Source: Pyruvatibacter mobilis (lineage in GTDB: Bacteria > Pseudomonadota > Alphaproteobacteria > CGMCC-115125). From it: a DNA stretch of 64,000 nucleotides. Each line of letters begins with the position of its first letter. Positions within the stretch are counted from its first letter, which is position 1. Under the pieces are notes generated by a model. It had not been told where the DNA came from. It did not search any database and saw only the letters and a list, made by a program, of their open reading frames with translations. Below, in pieces: positions 8,109-16,365 of the stretch. Made by a program: the position numbers and the translations under genes. The DNA lies in assembly GCF_012848855.1 (NCBI RefSeq), contig NZ_CP051630.1, positions 124,001-188,000 of the forward strand, in the 5' to 3' direction.

Positions 8109-8654
8109 TCAGCTCGTGCGCGTCATGTTGGCAAGGTCGGGGACTTCGCCGTCCTCGAGGTCAACCTCGAAGGTTTCGAGGAAGCGCGACACAAGCATGT
8201 AGAAACCGATGGTGATGGTCAGTTCCTGTACCTGGCGCGGGCCGAGGCGCCCGATCAGCGGCTGGAAGGTGGCGTCTGATGCTTTCACGTTCTTCACCAC
8301 GTCATCCGTATAGGCCAGCACTTCCGCTTCAACGTCGGACAAACCGCCCGTATCGCCTGTGCGGGCGGCGCTGATCAGCTCTTCGCGCATCTTCATCTGG
8401 CGGGAAATGGTCTCGTGCTGCTGTACTTCGTAGGCGGCCCCGGAAAGATGCCCCACGCGCAGGATCGCCAATTCACGCAGCTGCGGGTCCAGCTCTGTTT
8501 CCGCCAGAATGCCCTGACCGAATTGCATGAAGCGTCCGAAGAGCGGGCCTGCATGGGCGAGCATGCGAAAGATGTTGATGGGCGGGGCGTTCTCGAACGC
8601 CTTGGCGGCCAGGCCGTCCAGCTGTGCCGGGTCGGCGTAGTCGATGCGGGCCAT
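8109..8654 (-). CDS. Carboxymuconolactone-decarboxylase-family protein without CxxC (paralogue)
   Basis: 181 residues, same family as 6437-7006. Shared features are NIFRMLAHAGPLFGRFMQF and DPQLRELAILRVGHLSGAAYEVQQHE. As in the paralogue, the AhpD-type cysteines are missing. AGGGAGA precedes the ATG. It is the first gene of the presumed CMD-MBL-CMD operon and is divergent from the acyl-CoA ligase at 8899. Two non-redundant copies flanking one hydrolase could form a hetero-oligomer; this is inference. Confidence 0.85.
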   Translation of the reverse strand: MARIDYADPAQLDGLAAKAFENAPPINIFRMLAHAGPLFGRFMQFGQGILAETELDPQLRELAILRVGHLSGAAYEVQQHETISRQMKMREELISAARTGDTGGLSDVEAEVLAYTDDVVKNVKASDATFQPLIGRLGPRQVQELTITIGFYMLVSRFLETFEVDLEDGEVPDLANMTRTS

Positions 8655-8898
8655 GATATCTCCCTAGAGTTGCTTTTCTTGATGCCGTCTTGCCTGACTC
8701 TGCTGTCAGTAAGCAGCTTTCTTCAAAGCATAGCCTCGCTTTCGTGCCCGCCGCGAGGGTGATGACGCGAAATTGCCTGCAAAAAAGCAGCACGAATTGC
8801 GTCTTGCCGTTGCCAGCGGGCGGGATGGCGCTAGACTTGGGTCCAACAAGAATAGCGATAAAGGCCCCAAAAGAAGTGGGCTTATCGGGGAGCGAGAC

Positions 8899-10467
8899 AT
8901 GATCGATTTCGACAACATTTCTGTTGTGGCCGATATCACGCGCCATCAGGCGCGGACGCGGCCTGACCACATTGCGCAAATCTTTGAGGGGCGCGAGACG
9001 AGCTATGGTGAGCTCGACCGGCGTGCCTGTCAGGTGGCGCAGGGCCTCATCGCCGAGGGTATCAAGAAGGACGCCCGCATTGCCTTCATGGGCAAGGGCT
9101 CGGACCATTACTTCGAGATGCTCAACGGCGCCTTCAAGGCAGGTGCCGTGGTGGTGGGTGTCAACTGGCGCCTGGCAGGGCCGGAGGTCGAGTACATCCT
9201 CAATGACAGCCACAGTGAAATCGTATTCGTCAGTGCTGATTTCTACGAGACGGTGGCGTCTGTGCTCGACAAGTGCCCGACCGTGCGCAAGGTGATTGCG
9301 CTGGACGGCGGACATGATACCTGGCCGTCATTTGAAAGCTGGCGTGACAGCTTCGAGCCGAATGATCCGCACACGCAGATGGAGCCGCATGACGACATCA
9401 TCCAGCTCTATACGTCAGGCACCACGGGCTATCCCAAGGGTGTGCAACTGACCAATGCCAACTACCTGTCGATCCTTGATCAGGCAGAGCGGGCCGGCTG
9501 GGCGGACTGGGAGCCGGAGGACAAGAACCTCGTCGTCATGCCGCTTTTCCATGTGGCCGGGGTGAATGTCGGTGTCATCGGCCATGCTCATGGCTGCACC
9601 AACATCATCATGAAGGACGTGGACCCTGCGGCGATTCTGACGGCTATTGAAGAGCACAAGCTCTCCATCGCCTTCATGGTGCCGGCGGTCATTCTGTTCC
9701 TCACGATGATGCCCAATGTGAAGGACGTGGACTACTCGTCGCTGAAATACATTCTCTATGGCGCGTCACCGATCCAGGAAGACCTGCTGCTGCAGGCGCA
9801 GGATCTGTTCGGCTGCAACTTCATCCAGGTCTATGGGCTGACGGAGACGGCAGGCGGTGCCACCGTGCTGAAGCCGGAGCATCATGATCCCAAGCTCGGC
9901 AAGCTGCGCTCCTGTGGTCAGCCGAGCCCGGGCGTGGAAATCCGCATCGTTGACGGTGACGGCAACGAAGTGCCCACCGGCGAAGTTGGTGAGATCACGA
10001 TCAAGTCCGATTGCGTGATGAAGGGTTATTGGAACCGCGACGAGGCGACCCAGGAAGCCATCAAGGATGGCTGGTTCTATACGGGCGACGCGGGCTATGC
10101 CGATGATGAAGGCTTCATCTACATCCACGACCGGGTGAAGGACATGATCGTGTCCGGCGGCGAGAACGTCTATCCGGCAGAGGTCGAGAACGCCTTGTTC
10201 AAGCATCCGCAGATTGCCGATGTGGCGGTTGTCGGTGTGCCGGATGACCGGTGGGGCGAGGCCGTGAAGGCGATCGTCGTGGCTGAGAAGGATACCAACC
10301 CGGATCCGCAAGAGATCATCGCCTGGGCCAAGACACAGATCGCCGGCTACAAGGTGCCGAAGAGCGTGGATTTCATCGACGCCTTGCCGCGCAACCCGTC
10401 GGGCAAGATCCTGCGCCGTGAGCTGCGGGCGCCATATTGGGAAGGGCGCGACCGGATGGTCGGCTGA
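8899..10467 (+). CDS. AMP-forming acyl-CoA synthetase (FadD-like)
   Basis: 522 residues. It converts a carboxylic acid, ATP and CoA to acyl-CoA. The A-motif YTSGTTGYPKGV (about 173-184), the YGLTETAGG motif, the YTGDAGYADDEGF hinge motif and the C-terminal catalytic Lys in PRNPSGKILRREL are all present, so the enzyme looks intact. The ATG at 8899 was chosen because GGGGAGCG lies just upstream and homologues start with a short segment before DITRHQARTRPD; an in-frame start at 8773 would add a polar stretch without similarity. It is divergent from the CMD-MBL-CMD genes and is followed by a strong hairpin. Chain length or aromatic preference cannot be read. Confidence 0.92.
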   Translation: MIDFDNISVVADITRHQARTRPDHIAQIFEGRETSYGELDRRACQVAQGLIAEGIKKDARIAFMGKGSDHYFEMLNGAFKAGAVVVGVNWRLAGPEVEYILNDSHSEIVFVSADFYETVASVLDKCPTVRKVIALDGGHDTWPSFESWRDSFEPNDPHTQMEPHDDIIQLYTSGTTGYPKGVQLTNANYLSILDQAERAGWADWEPEDKNLVVMPLFHVAGVNVGVIGHAHGCTNIIMKDVDPAAILTAIEEHKLSIAFMVPAVILFLTMMPNVKDVDYSSLKYILYGASPIQEDLLLQAQDLFGCNFIQVYGLTETAGGATVLKPEHHDPKLGKLRSCGQPSPGVEIRIVDGDGNEVPTGEVGEITIKSDCVMKGYWNRDEATQEAIKDGWFYTGDAGYADDEGFIYIHDRVKDMIVSGGENVYPAEVENALFKHPQIADVAVVGVPDDRWGEAVKAIVVAEKDTNPDPQEIIAWAKTQIAGYKVPKSVDFIDALPRNPSGKILRRELRAPYWEGRDRMVG

Positions 10468-10492
10468 TCCGGATACGGATCATGAAACACCA

Positions 10493-10531
10493 ACAGGGGG
10501 CGCGCTCCGGCAAGCGGAGAGCGCCCCCTGT
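10493..10531 (+). terminator. Strong hairpin after acyl-CoA synthetase
   Basis: Seventeen-pair stem with one mismatch (10493-10509 with 10515-10531) and a five-base loop, starting 26 bases after the stop. Only a weak T-rich tail (CATTT) follows, so termination may be partial and the downstream ligase may be read through. Confidence 0.6.
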
Positions 10532-10570
10532 CATTTGGACACACAAGGTTGACGTAGGGACATCCTCACC

Positions 10571-12451
10571 ATGAGCGAAGCCGCCAAGCAGACCGATACG
10601 CTGCCACCTTTCAAGCCGCTGCCGCAGAAACCGCCGAAAGTAACTGTCGAGCACCTCAACGGCGGCGTGGTGACAATCCGGTCGGACTATCCGTTGGAGA
10701 ACATGCCGCGCAGCGTGGTTCACATGCTCGAGGATGCGGCGGCGGACCATCCCTCACGCAACTTCATCGGCGAGCGTGACATCACCGGCGCCTGGCAGTT
10801 CATCACCTATGGGGAAGCCGCCGCCCGGTCTGACGCGGTCGCGTCCGCCTTCATCGCCCGCGGCATGGGGCCGGACACACCCCTGATGGTGTTGTCGGGC
10901 AATTCCATCGAGCACGCGGTCCTGATGCTTGGGGCCATGAAGGCGCGGGTGCCTGTGGCGCCCATATCAGTGCCGTACTCGCTGATGAGCCCAGGGCATG
11001 AAAAGCTCAAGCATGTGGTCAAGGTGGCGAAGCCTGCCATGATCTTCGTGGACAATGCGGAGCTGTATGCCGGCGCCATCGCTGATATCGACATGACCGG
11101 CATCACGCTTGTGGTGTGTGAGGCCAAGTCAGGCGGGCCGGACAAGGTGGCGGCGGACGCTGTAACTTACGAGACTCTGTGTCTCACGCCGGTCGACCGG
11201 GACGCCGTGATTGCCAATATGGAGCAGATCACGCATGAGACCGTTGGAAAATATCTCTTCACCTCCGGGTCCACCGGCATGCCGAAAGGTGTGTTGCAGA
11301 CGCACGGTATGATGTGTGCCGTGGTGGCGGGGCAGGAAGCGTTGCGGGATGAGGAGGTCGACCCGGACGAGGTGCCGGAGACGCTGGAATGGATGCCGTG
11401 GAACCACATCTCCGCGGGCAATATCAGCTTCAACAACGTGCTCCACAATGCCGGCACGCTCTATCTTGATGCGGGCAAGCCGATCCCCGGCATGTTTGAT
11501 CAAACGATTGCCAATCTGCGCGAGGTATCGCCCCAGGTATTCGGGTCCGCCCCCATCGCCTTTGCCATGCTGGCCGATGCCTTGGAGCGCGACAGCGAGT
11601 TGCGGCGCAGCTTCTTCGCCAAGCTGAAATACATGGCCTATGGCGGCGCCACTCTGTCGAACGATCTGTATGAGCGCATGCAGGCTTTGGCGATTGAAGA
11701 GACAGGCATGCGCATGCCTTTCACCACGATGTATGGCGCAACGGAAACCCAGGGCATCACGGTGGTGCACTGGATCACCGAGCGTGTCGGGCTGATCGGC
11801 CTGCCGCTGCCGGGCCTCACCCTCAAGCTCGTGCCCAACGGCACCAAGATGGAAGTGCGGGTTAAAGGCGCGACGGTGACGCCGGGCTATCTCAATGACC
11901 CGGACAAGACGTCTGAGGCATTCGACGAAGATGGCTTCTACAAGCTGGGAGACGCAGGCAAGTTCGTTGATCCGGAGGACCCGGCTCAGGGCCTCATCTT
12001 TGATGGCCGGGTGACGGAAGACTTCAAACTCTCGAGCGGTACCTGGGTTTCGGTCGGCACGCTGCGGGCGGATGTCGTGGCCTCGGCCTCGCCGCTTCTG
12101 CAGGATGCCGTCGTCTGCGGGCTCGACAAGCCCTATGTGGCGCTTCTGGCGTGGCCCAACATGGCGGCCATTGCCGAGCTGGCAAAGGGTGTCGCCACGC
12201 CTGAAGAGATGGTGGCACATCCTGCCGTCATTGAGGCGGTGCGGGCGAAGATCGCTGCGCATAATGCCGATGCGGGCGGGTCATCCAACCGTATCAAGCG
12301 TGTGCATCTGATGGCCGAACCACCGTCAATCGATGGCCATGAGATCACCGACAAGGGCTATATCAACCAGCGCGCTACACTGGAGCGCCGCGCACATCTG
12401 GTCGACAAGCTGTATGCGGATGATCCGGACGATAGTGTAATCGTCATCTAG
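10571..12451 (+). CDS. Feruloyl-CoA-synthase-like AMP-forming ligase
   Basis: 626 residues. The AMP-binding P-loop is LFTSGSTGMPKGV (about 219-231), with WMPWNHISAGN, MYGATETQG and a C-terminal EITDKGYINQRA. The last motif and the length (about 620, longer than FadD) are typical of the feruloyl-CoA synthase branch, which activates hydroxycinnamic acids before removal of the side chain. No feruloyl-CoA hydratase-lyase or vanillin dehydrogenase gene lies beside it, so a true ferulate role is unproven; an unrelated aryl or terpenoid acid is possible. Its last 8 bases overlap the end of the convergent pncC-like gene. Confidence 0.85.
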   Translation: MSEAAKQTDTLPPFKPLPQKPPKVTVEHLNGGVVTIRSDYPLENMPRSVVHMLEDAAADHPSRNFIGERDITGAWQFITYGEAAARSDAVASAFIARGMGPDTPLMVLSGNSIEHAVLMLGAMKARVPVAPISVPYSLMSPGHEKLKHVVKVAKPAMIFVDNAELYAGAIADIDMTGITLVVCEAKSGGPDKVAADAVTYETLCLTPVDRDAVIANMEQITHETVGKYLFTSGSTGMPKGVLQTHGMMCAVVAGQEALRDEEVDPDEVPETLEWMPWNHISAGNISFNNVLHNAGTLYLDAGKPIPGMFDQTIANLREVSPQVFGSAPIAFAMLADALERDSELRRSFFAKLKYMAYGGATLSNDLYERMQALAIEETGMRMPFTTMYGATETQGITVVHWITERVGLIGLPLPGLTLKLVPNGTKMEVRVKGATVTPGYLNDPDKTSEAFDEDGFYKLGDAGKFVDPEDPAQGLIFDGRVTEDFKLSSGTWVSVGTLRADVVASASPLLQDAVVCGLDKPYVALLAWPNMAAIAELAKGVATPEEMVAHPAVIEAVRAKIAAHNADAGGSSNRIKRVHLMAEPPSIDGHEITDKGYINQRATLERRAHLVDKLYADDPDDSVIVI

Positions 12452-12938
12452 CGTCCGCTGCGTCCAGGCACTCCAGCAGCAGCTCCAGCTGTGCGCGTCC
12501 GAATGCCCGCATATTGGCAATGCGGTCATCGGTTCCGGTTTCTACCATGCGTGCCTTGCAGACAGGCCCGGATATCGCCACCACGGCCGTGCCCGGCTTG
12601 GGACCATAGGGAGAGCCGGCGGGGCCCGCCGCCCCCATTTCGCTGGTTGTCCAGTCGCAACCCATTTGCGTCCGGTAGCCGTCGGCCAGTTCCTGTGCAA
12701 AGGGAGGTGTGAGCGGGTCCAGGCCCTTCAGGCTCAGTGTGGTGCGGTCACGCAGGGCCCGGCCAGCCTGTGGTGTGTAGATCACCGTGCCGCCAATGAA
12801 GAAGGCGGATGCCCCGGGTTGGGCGATCAGTGCCGCGGAAACGAGGCCGCCGCCAGCGCTCTCGCCGATGGCTATCGTTTCGCCGCGGGCCTTCAGGCGC
12901 TCCGCCGCGGCGCGGGCGAGGGGTAACAGGCTGTCCAT
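12444..12938 (-). CDS. pncC: CinA C-terminal-domain (nicotinamide-nucleotide amidase-like) protein
   Basis: 164 residues, the stand-alone CinA/PncC domain that deamidates nicotinamide mononucleotide to nicotinate mononucleotide for NAD recycling. The catalytic-Ser region IAIGESAGGGLVSAALI is present, but it reads ESAGGG where most relatives have EScTGG. GASAFFIGGTVIYT is also typical. The start at 12938 was chosen because an upstream in-frame ATG (13022) would overlap the divergent MOSC gene and add unrelated sequence. It overlaps the convergent ligase by 8 bases. The symbol is by family, with moderate certainty. Confidence 0.82.
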   Translation of the reverse strand: MDSLLPLARAAAERLKARGETIAIGESAGGGLVSAALIAQPGASAFFIGGTVIYTPQAGRALRDRTTLSLKGLDPLTPPFAQELADGYRTQMGCDWTTSEMGAAGPAGSPYGPKPGTAVVAISGPVCKARMVETGTDDRIANMRAFGRAQLELLLECLDAADAR

Positions 12939-13000
12939 TTGTCTTGATGTCCCCGTGTGAGTCAGGTTTGCCTTTGTTCTAGCATCAAGAGAGGCAATCA

Positions 13001-13441
13001 ATGACAGGCCGTGTTGTGGCACTTGCCCGCTGCCAGGTGAAACGTGGGCCGATGGAACTGCTCAATGAGGCGTCCATCAGTGTGGACAAGGGCGTGGCCG
13101 GGGATCCGCGTGGTCACAAGAAGGGCCGCCAGGTCACGCTGCTGGCGCGGGAAGCCTGGGAGGCGGCGTGTACGGATCTCGGCAAGCCTCTCGACTGGAC
13201 GACGCGCCGCGCCAATGTCCTGGTCGAAGGAATCGACCTCGCTTATTCCAAGCATCGTCAATTGCGCATCGGCAGTGTCGACTTCACGGTGGCGATGCAG
13301 ATGCAGCCCTGCTTCCTGATGGATGAGTTTGAAAGCGGTCTGAAAGCGGCCCTCAAGCCTGACTGGCGTGGCGGGGCCTGCTGCTCGGTCCGCAGTGCCG
13401 GCATCATCCGTGTTGGTGACCCGGTGATCTTCGCGGACTAG
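13001..13441 (+). CDS. MOSC-domain protein
   Basis: 146 residues, the beta-strand MOSC (molybdenum cofactor sulfurase C-terminal) domain alone. Visible features are VDKGVAGDPRGHKKGRQVTLL and the conserved Cys in MQPCFLMDEF. Stand-alone MOSC proteins bind or transfer sulfur on molybdenum cofactor; YiiM-type relatives reduce N-hydroxylated compounds. No molybdoenzyme is nearby, so the partner is unknown. It is divergent from the pncC-like gene. Confidence 0.87.
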   Translation: MTGRVVALARCQVKRGPMELLNEASISVDKGVAGDPRGHKKGRQVTLLAREAWEAACTDLGKPLDWTTRRANVLVEGIDLAYSKHRQLRIGSVDFTVAMQMQPCFLMDEFESGLKAALKPDWRGGACCSVRSAGIIRVGDPVIFAD

Positions 13442-13569
13442 GCCATATCCCGACATACGGCTTTGCCGAAAAAGGGGTGTCGTGGCGCCGAGGTATTTTG
13501 CGCTAAACTTCGTTCAACAGCCTTTCCGCCCAAGCGGGACCGCAAAAGAAGACATATGAGGAAACACGC

Positions 13570-14520
13570 ATGAGTCTTGACCCCCAGATCGAGGCGCTGC
13601 TGGCGCAGCTTGCCGAAAATCCGGCCCCTAAGATCCAGGACCTGTCTCCGGCCGATGCCCGGGCTACCTATCTGGCCATGGCGTCAGTGCTCGAGATGCC
13701 TGATGTGCCGATCGGCAAGACCGAAGACATCTCGATCCCGGGTCCCGCAGGTGACATTCCTGCGCGCATCTACCGGCCGGTGGCCGGCGGCGGTGCGGCC
13801 CTGCCGTGCCTTGTCTTCTTCCATGGGGGCGGTTTCGTCATTGGTGATCTCGACACGCACGACGTGTTGTGCCGCACATTGGCCAATGAAGCAGGTGTTT
13901 GTGTGGTCGCGGTGGATTACCGCCTTGCCCCTGAACACCGGTACCCCGCAGCTGCGGAAGACTGTTATGCCGCTACCAAATGGGTGGAGCAGAACCCCGA
14001 TACTCTCAATATCGACCCCAATGCTATTGCCGTGGCCGGTGACAGTGCCGGCGGCAATCTGGCCGCCGTCGTCAGCTTGATGGCACGCGACAACAAGGGG
14101 CCGCAGATTTCCTTCCAGCTTCTCATGTATCCGGTCACGGACATGACGGGTTCGGAGAAATGGGCATCGCGCAATGAATTTGCCGAGGGGTATTTCCTCG
14201 AGAAGGAAACCATGGCGTGGTTCGAGGCCAATTATTTCGGCGAGAATACTGCCGGCCGTTCGGAAGCCACGGGCTCTCCGCTGCTGGCACCGAACCTTGC
14301 CAACCTCCCCCCTGCCTATGTCGTCACGGCCGGTTTCGACCCGCTGCGTGATGAGGGCAAGGCTTTTGCCGATGCATTGAAGGCTGCCGGAAACGATGTC
14401 GAATACATCGATTATCCAGGCATGATCCATGGCTTCTTCAACATGCAGGGCGTGCTCGACGTTTCCCGTGAGGCCGTGAAGACCGCGGCCCGCAAGCTTC
14501 GGGATGCGCTGGCGGGCTGA
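13570..14520 (+). CDS. HSL-family esterase/lipase (alpha/beta hydrolase)
   Basis: 316 residues, hormone-sensitive-lipase family IV. All hallmarks are intact: oxyanion motif FFHGGGFVIGD (about 89-99), nucleophile GDSAGGNLAA, acid DPLRDEG and catalytic His in MIHGFF. It should hydrolyse short or medium acyl esters in the cytoplasm, as no signal peptide is visible. AGGAAA lies 8 bases before the ATG. A strong bidirectional terminator follows. It is a useful intact reference for the degraded relative fused to a HTH at 32613-34208. Confidence 0.92.
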   Translation: MSLDPQIEALLAQLAENPAPKIQDLSPADARATYLAMASVLEMPDVPIGKTEDISIPGPAGDIPARIYRPVAGGGAALPCLVFFHGGGFVIGDLDTHDVLCRTLANEAGVCVVAVDYRLAPEHRYPAAAEDCYAATKWVEQNPDTLNIDPNAIAVAGDSAGGNLAAVVSLMARDNKGPQISFQLLMYPVTDMTGSEKWASRNEFAEGYFLEKETMAWFEANYFGENTAGRSEATGSPLLAPNLANLPPAYVVTAGFDPLRDEGKAFADALKAAGNDVEYIDYPGMIHGFFNMQGVLDVSREAVKTAARKLRDALAG

Positions 14521-14546
14521 GACCCGGATCTGCCAGTCTCAATAAG

Positions 14547-14586
14547 AAAAGGGGCCGGGTGCCATTGCAGCACCCGGCCCCTTTTT
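14547..14586. terminator. Bidirectional intrinsic terminator
   Basis: Perfect 12-pair GC stem (14551-14562 with 14570-14581), seven-base loop, flanked by AAAA and TTTTT. It serves both the esterase gene (plus) and the glycerolipid operon (minus). Confidence 0.9.
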
Positions 14587-14608
14587 CAAGAGCTTTGGAT
14601 CGTGACCC

Positions 14609-16312
14609 TCAGTTTCCGATCCCGTCGCCCAATACCTTGCCCGGGTTCATCACGCCCTTCGGGTCAAGGGACTGCTTGACGGCACCGAGCATCTGCATGC
14701 CGACGGGGCCTTTTTCCTGCCCCAGCCACGGGGCATGGTCCGTGCCGACGCCGTGATGATGGGAGATGGTGCCGTTGTGGGCTGCGATGGCGTCAGAGGC
14801 CGCCCGCTTGATGGTAAGCCACTGGGCTACCTCGCCTTCGAGGCCCCTATCCAGACGGCGCGGGAACACGAAAGTGAAATAGAGGCTGGCACCGTCCGGA
14901 TAGGCATGGCTTATGTGCGCCATGACGATGCCGCGAGCTGACGGGTCGTCCAGCGTCTCACGGATCGATGTGTCGATTGCCTCGCGGACAGCGCTGTGCA
15001 GGGTCTGGATGTTGGACCAGAACGTCGATGTTTCCAGCGTGTCCACGCCGAGCCCGTGGTCCATCATCGGGTCACGCACCATGGGGCCGTGGAAGCGACC
15101 GGCCTTCCAACTCGTCCCGGGAGAGCGGCCTACGTGCAGTCCGCCGCACGCGGACATGATCCGTGCGACCCGGTCGCGGGCATGCGATACATTGGCGGCA
15201 CTGCCTTCCAATCCCACGATCAGGGCACAGGGCCGGTCCGCATAGCCGCGGAGCCTCAGATAGGCTTCTGCCAGGTTGTCCTTGAGGCCGTGTTCCTTGC
15301 CGATGCCGCCAAGTGTGCGGAAGAAAAAAGTCTCGTCTGCGTCTGACAGACGTAGCATCGCCGTTGGGATTTCGGACTGCACGATACGGCGGATCGCGTC
15401 CGCGCCCTCGGCGAAGCTGCGGAACAGATAGCCTCTGTAATCCTCCGCATCCGGAAGACTATGAACCTTGAAGGTCGCTTCAGTGATGATCCCCAGCGTT
15501 CCTTCGGAGCCCGCTACCATCTGGTTAAGATTCGGGGCGGCCGCTGAACCGGGCGTCGCTTCAGTGCGCCACAGGCCGGATGGTGTGGCGACATGGGCCG
15601 AGACGAGCCATTTGTCGGCACGACCGTAGCGGATCGAGTTCTGGCCAGCACCGCGGGCAGCGACCCACCCGCCAAGCGTCGAGTATTCGAAGCTCTGCGG
15701 ATAGTGCCCGAGCCGGACGCCCTGGCTCGCCAGTGCCTTGTCCAGCGCGGGCCCGTAGATGCCGGCCTGAGCAGTTGCCGTCATGGCCGTCTCGTCGATG
15801 GACAAGAGGGATGTCATCAACGTGGTGTCCACGGTGATGCACAGGCGTTTTTCGCCCTGCTCCCGGCCGGTGACGCCACCGACCACGCTGGAGCCGCCGC
15901 CGAACGGTACCAGCACAATGTCGCGGGCGGCTGCAAATTCCACAAGCCGTTGCGTCTCATCCTCGCTACGGGGGTAGACCACAGCGTCCGGCGCATTTGA
16001 AAGGTTGCCCGCGCGGACATGGAGCAGGTCGTGATAGCTCTTGCCGCGCGCGTGGAAGGCGCGCTCATAGTCGCCTGTATGCACCTGGTTGGCGCCGACA
16101 ATGCGCTCAAGCTCCAGCCGCGTTTCACCGTCGAGGCCAGACGCGGGCAAGGTGCATTTCTCAAGCGGGGTCGCCGGTGTTTCGGGCAAGGGAGTGTTGA
16201 TGCCGAGCGCATCGGCTATCCACTGCCAGGCCGGCGACTCCTTGGGAAGGGCGTCTGGCTGCGCGGCCGGTCCCCAGCCATTCCAGCGAAGGCTCGTGCG
16301 GTCGATGGTCAT
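14609..16312 (-). CDS. FAD-linked oxidase, alkyldihydroxyacetonephosphate-synthase-like
   Basis: 567 residues, VAO/PCMH flavoprotein. The FAD-binding segment contains VPFGGGSSVVGGV, and the ADPS-type signature HYPQSFEYSTLGGWVAARGAGQNS surrounds residue 215. The C-terminal HHHGVG tri-His, needed in ADPS, is present. In eukaryotes the enzyme replaces the acyl group of acyl-DHAP with a fatty alcohol and so makes the ether bond; bacterial relatives are mostly uncharacterised. It is the last gene of a minus-strand operon with glpD and a lipid kinase, 53 bases after the kinase, which supports a glycerolipid role. AGAGG precedes the ATG. Confidence 0.87.
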   Translation of the reverse strand: MTIDRTSLRWNGWGPAAQPDALPKESPAWQWIADALGINTPLPETPATPLEKCTLPASGLDGETRLELERIVGANQVHTGDYERAFHARGKSYHDLLHVRAGNLSNAPDAVVYPRSEDETQRLVEFAAARDIVLVPFGGGSSVVGGVTGREQGEKRLCITVDTTLMTSLLSIDETAMTATAQAGIYGPALDKALASQGVRLGHYPQSFEYSTLGGWVAARGAGQNSIRYGRADKWLVSAHVATPSGLWRTEATPGSAAAPNLNQMVAGSEGTLGIITEATFKVHSLPDAEDYRGYLFRSFAEGADAIRRIVQSEIPTAMLRLSDADETFFFRTLGGIGKEHGLKDNLAEAYLRLRGYADRPCALIVGLEGSAANVSHARDRVARIMSACGGLHVGRSPGTSWKAGRFHGPMVRDPMMDHGLGVDTLETSTFWSNIQTLHSAVREAIDTSIRETLDDPSARGIVMAHISHAYPDGASLYFTFVFPRRLDRGLEGEVAQWLTIKRAASDAIAAHNGTISHHHGVGTDHAPWLGQEKGPVGMQMLGAVKQSLDPKGVMNPGKVLGDGIGN

Positions 16313-16365
16313 GTATGGTGCCTCTTTTGCGGGCTCTTGTCGTCAGGCGGTCGTGCTGTTGCGGG

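Noticed and set aside
8773-8898. N-terminal extension of the acyl-CoA synthetase
   Set aside because: Polar sequence without similarity, while the ATG at 8899 has a good ribosome site.
11129-12262. 377-codon frame opposite the feruloyl-CoA-synthase-like gene
   Set aside because: Shadow frame; Arg/His-rich with no domain.
10571-12451. Complete ferulate degradation locus
   Set aside because: Only the ligase-like gene is present; no hydratase-lyase or vanillin dehydrogenase nearby.
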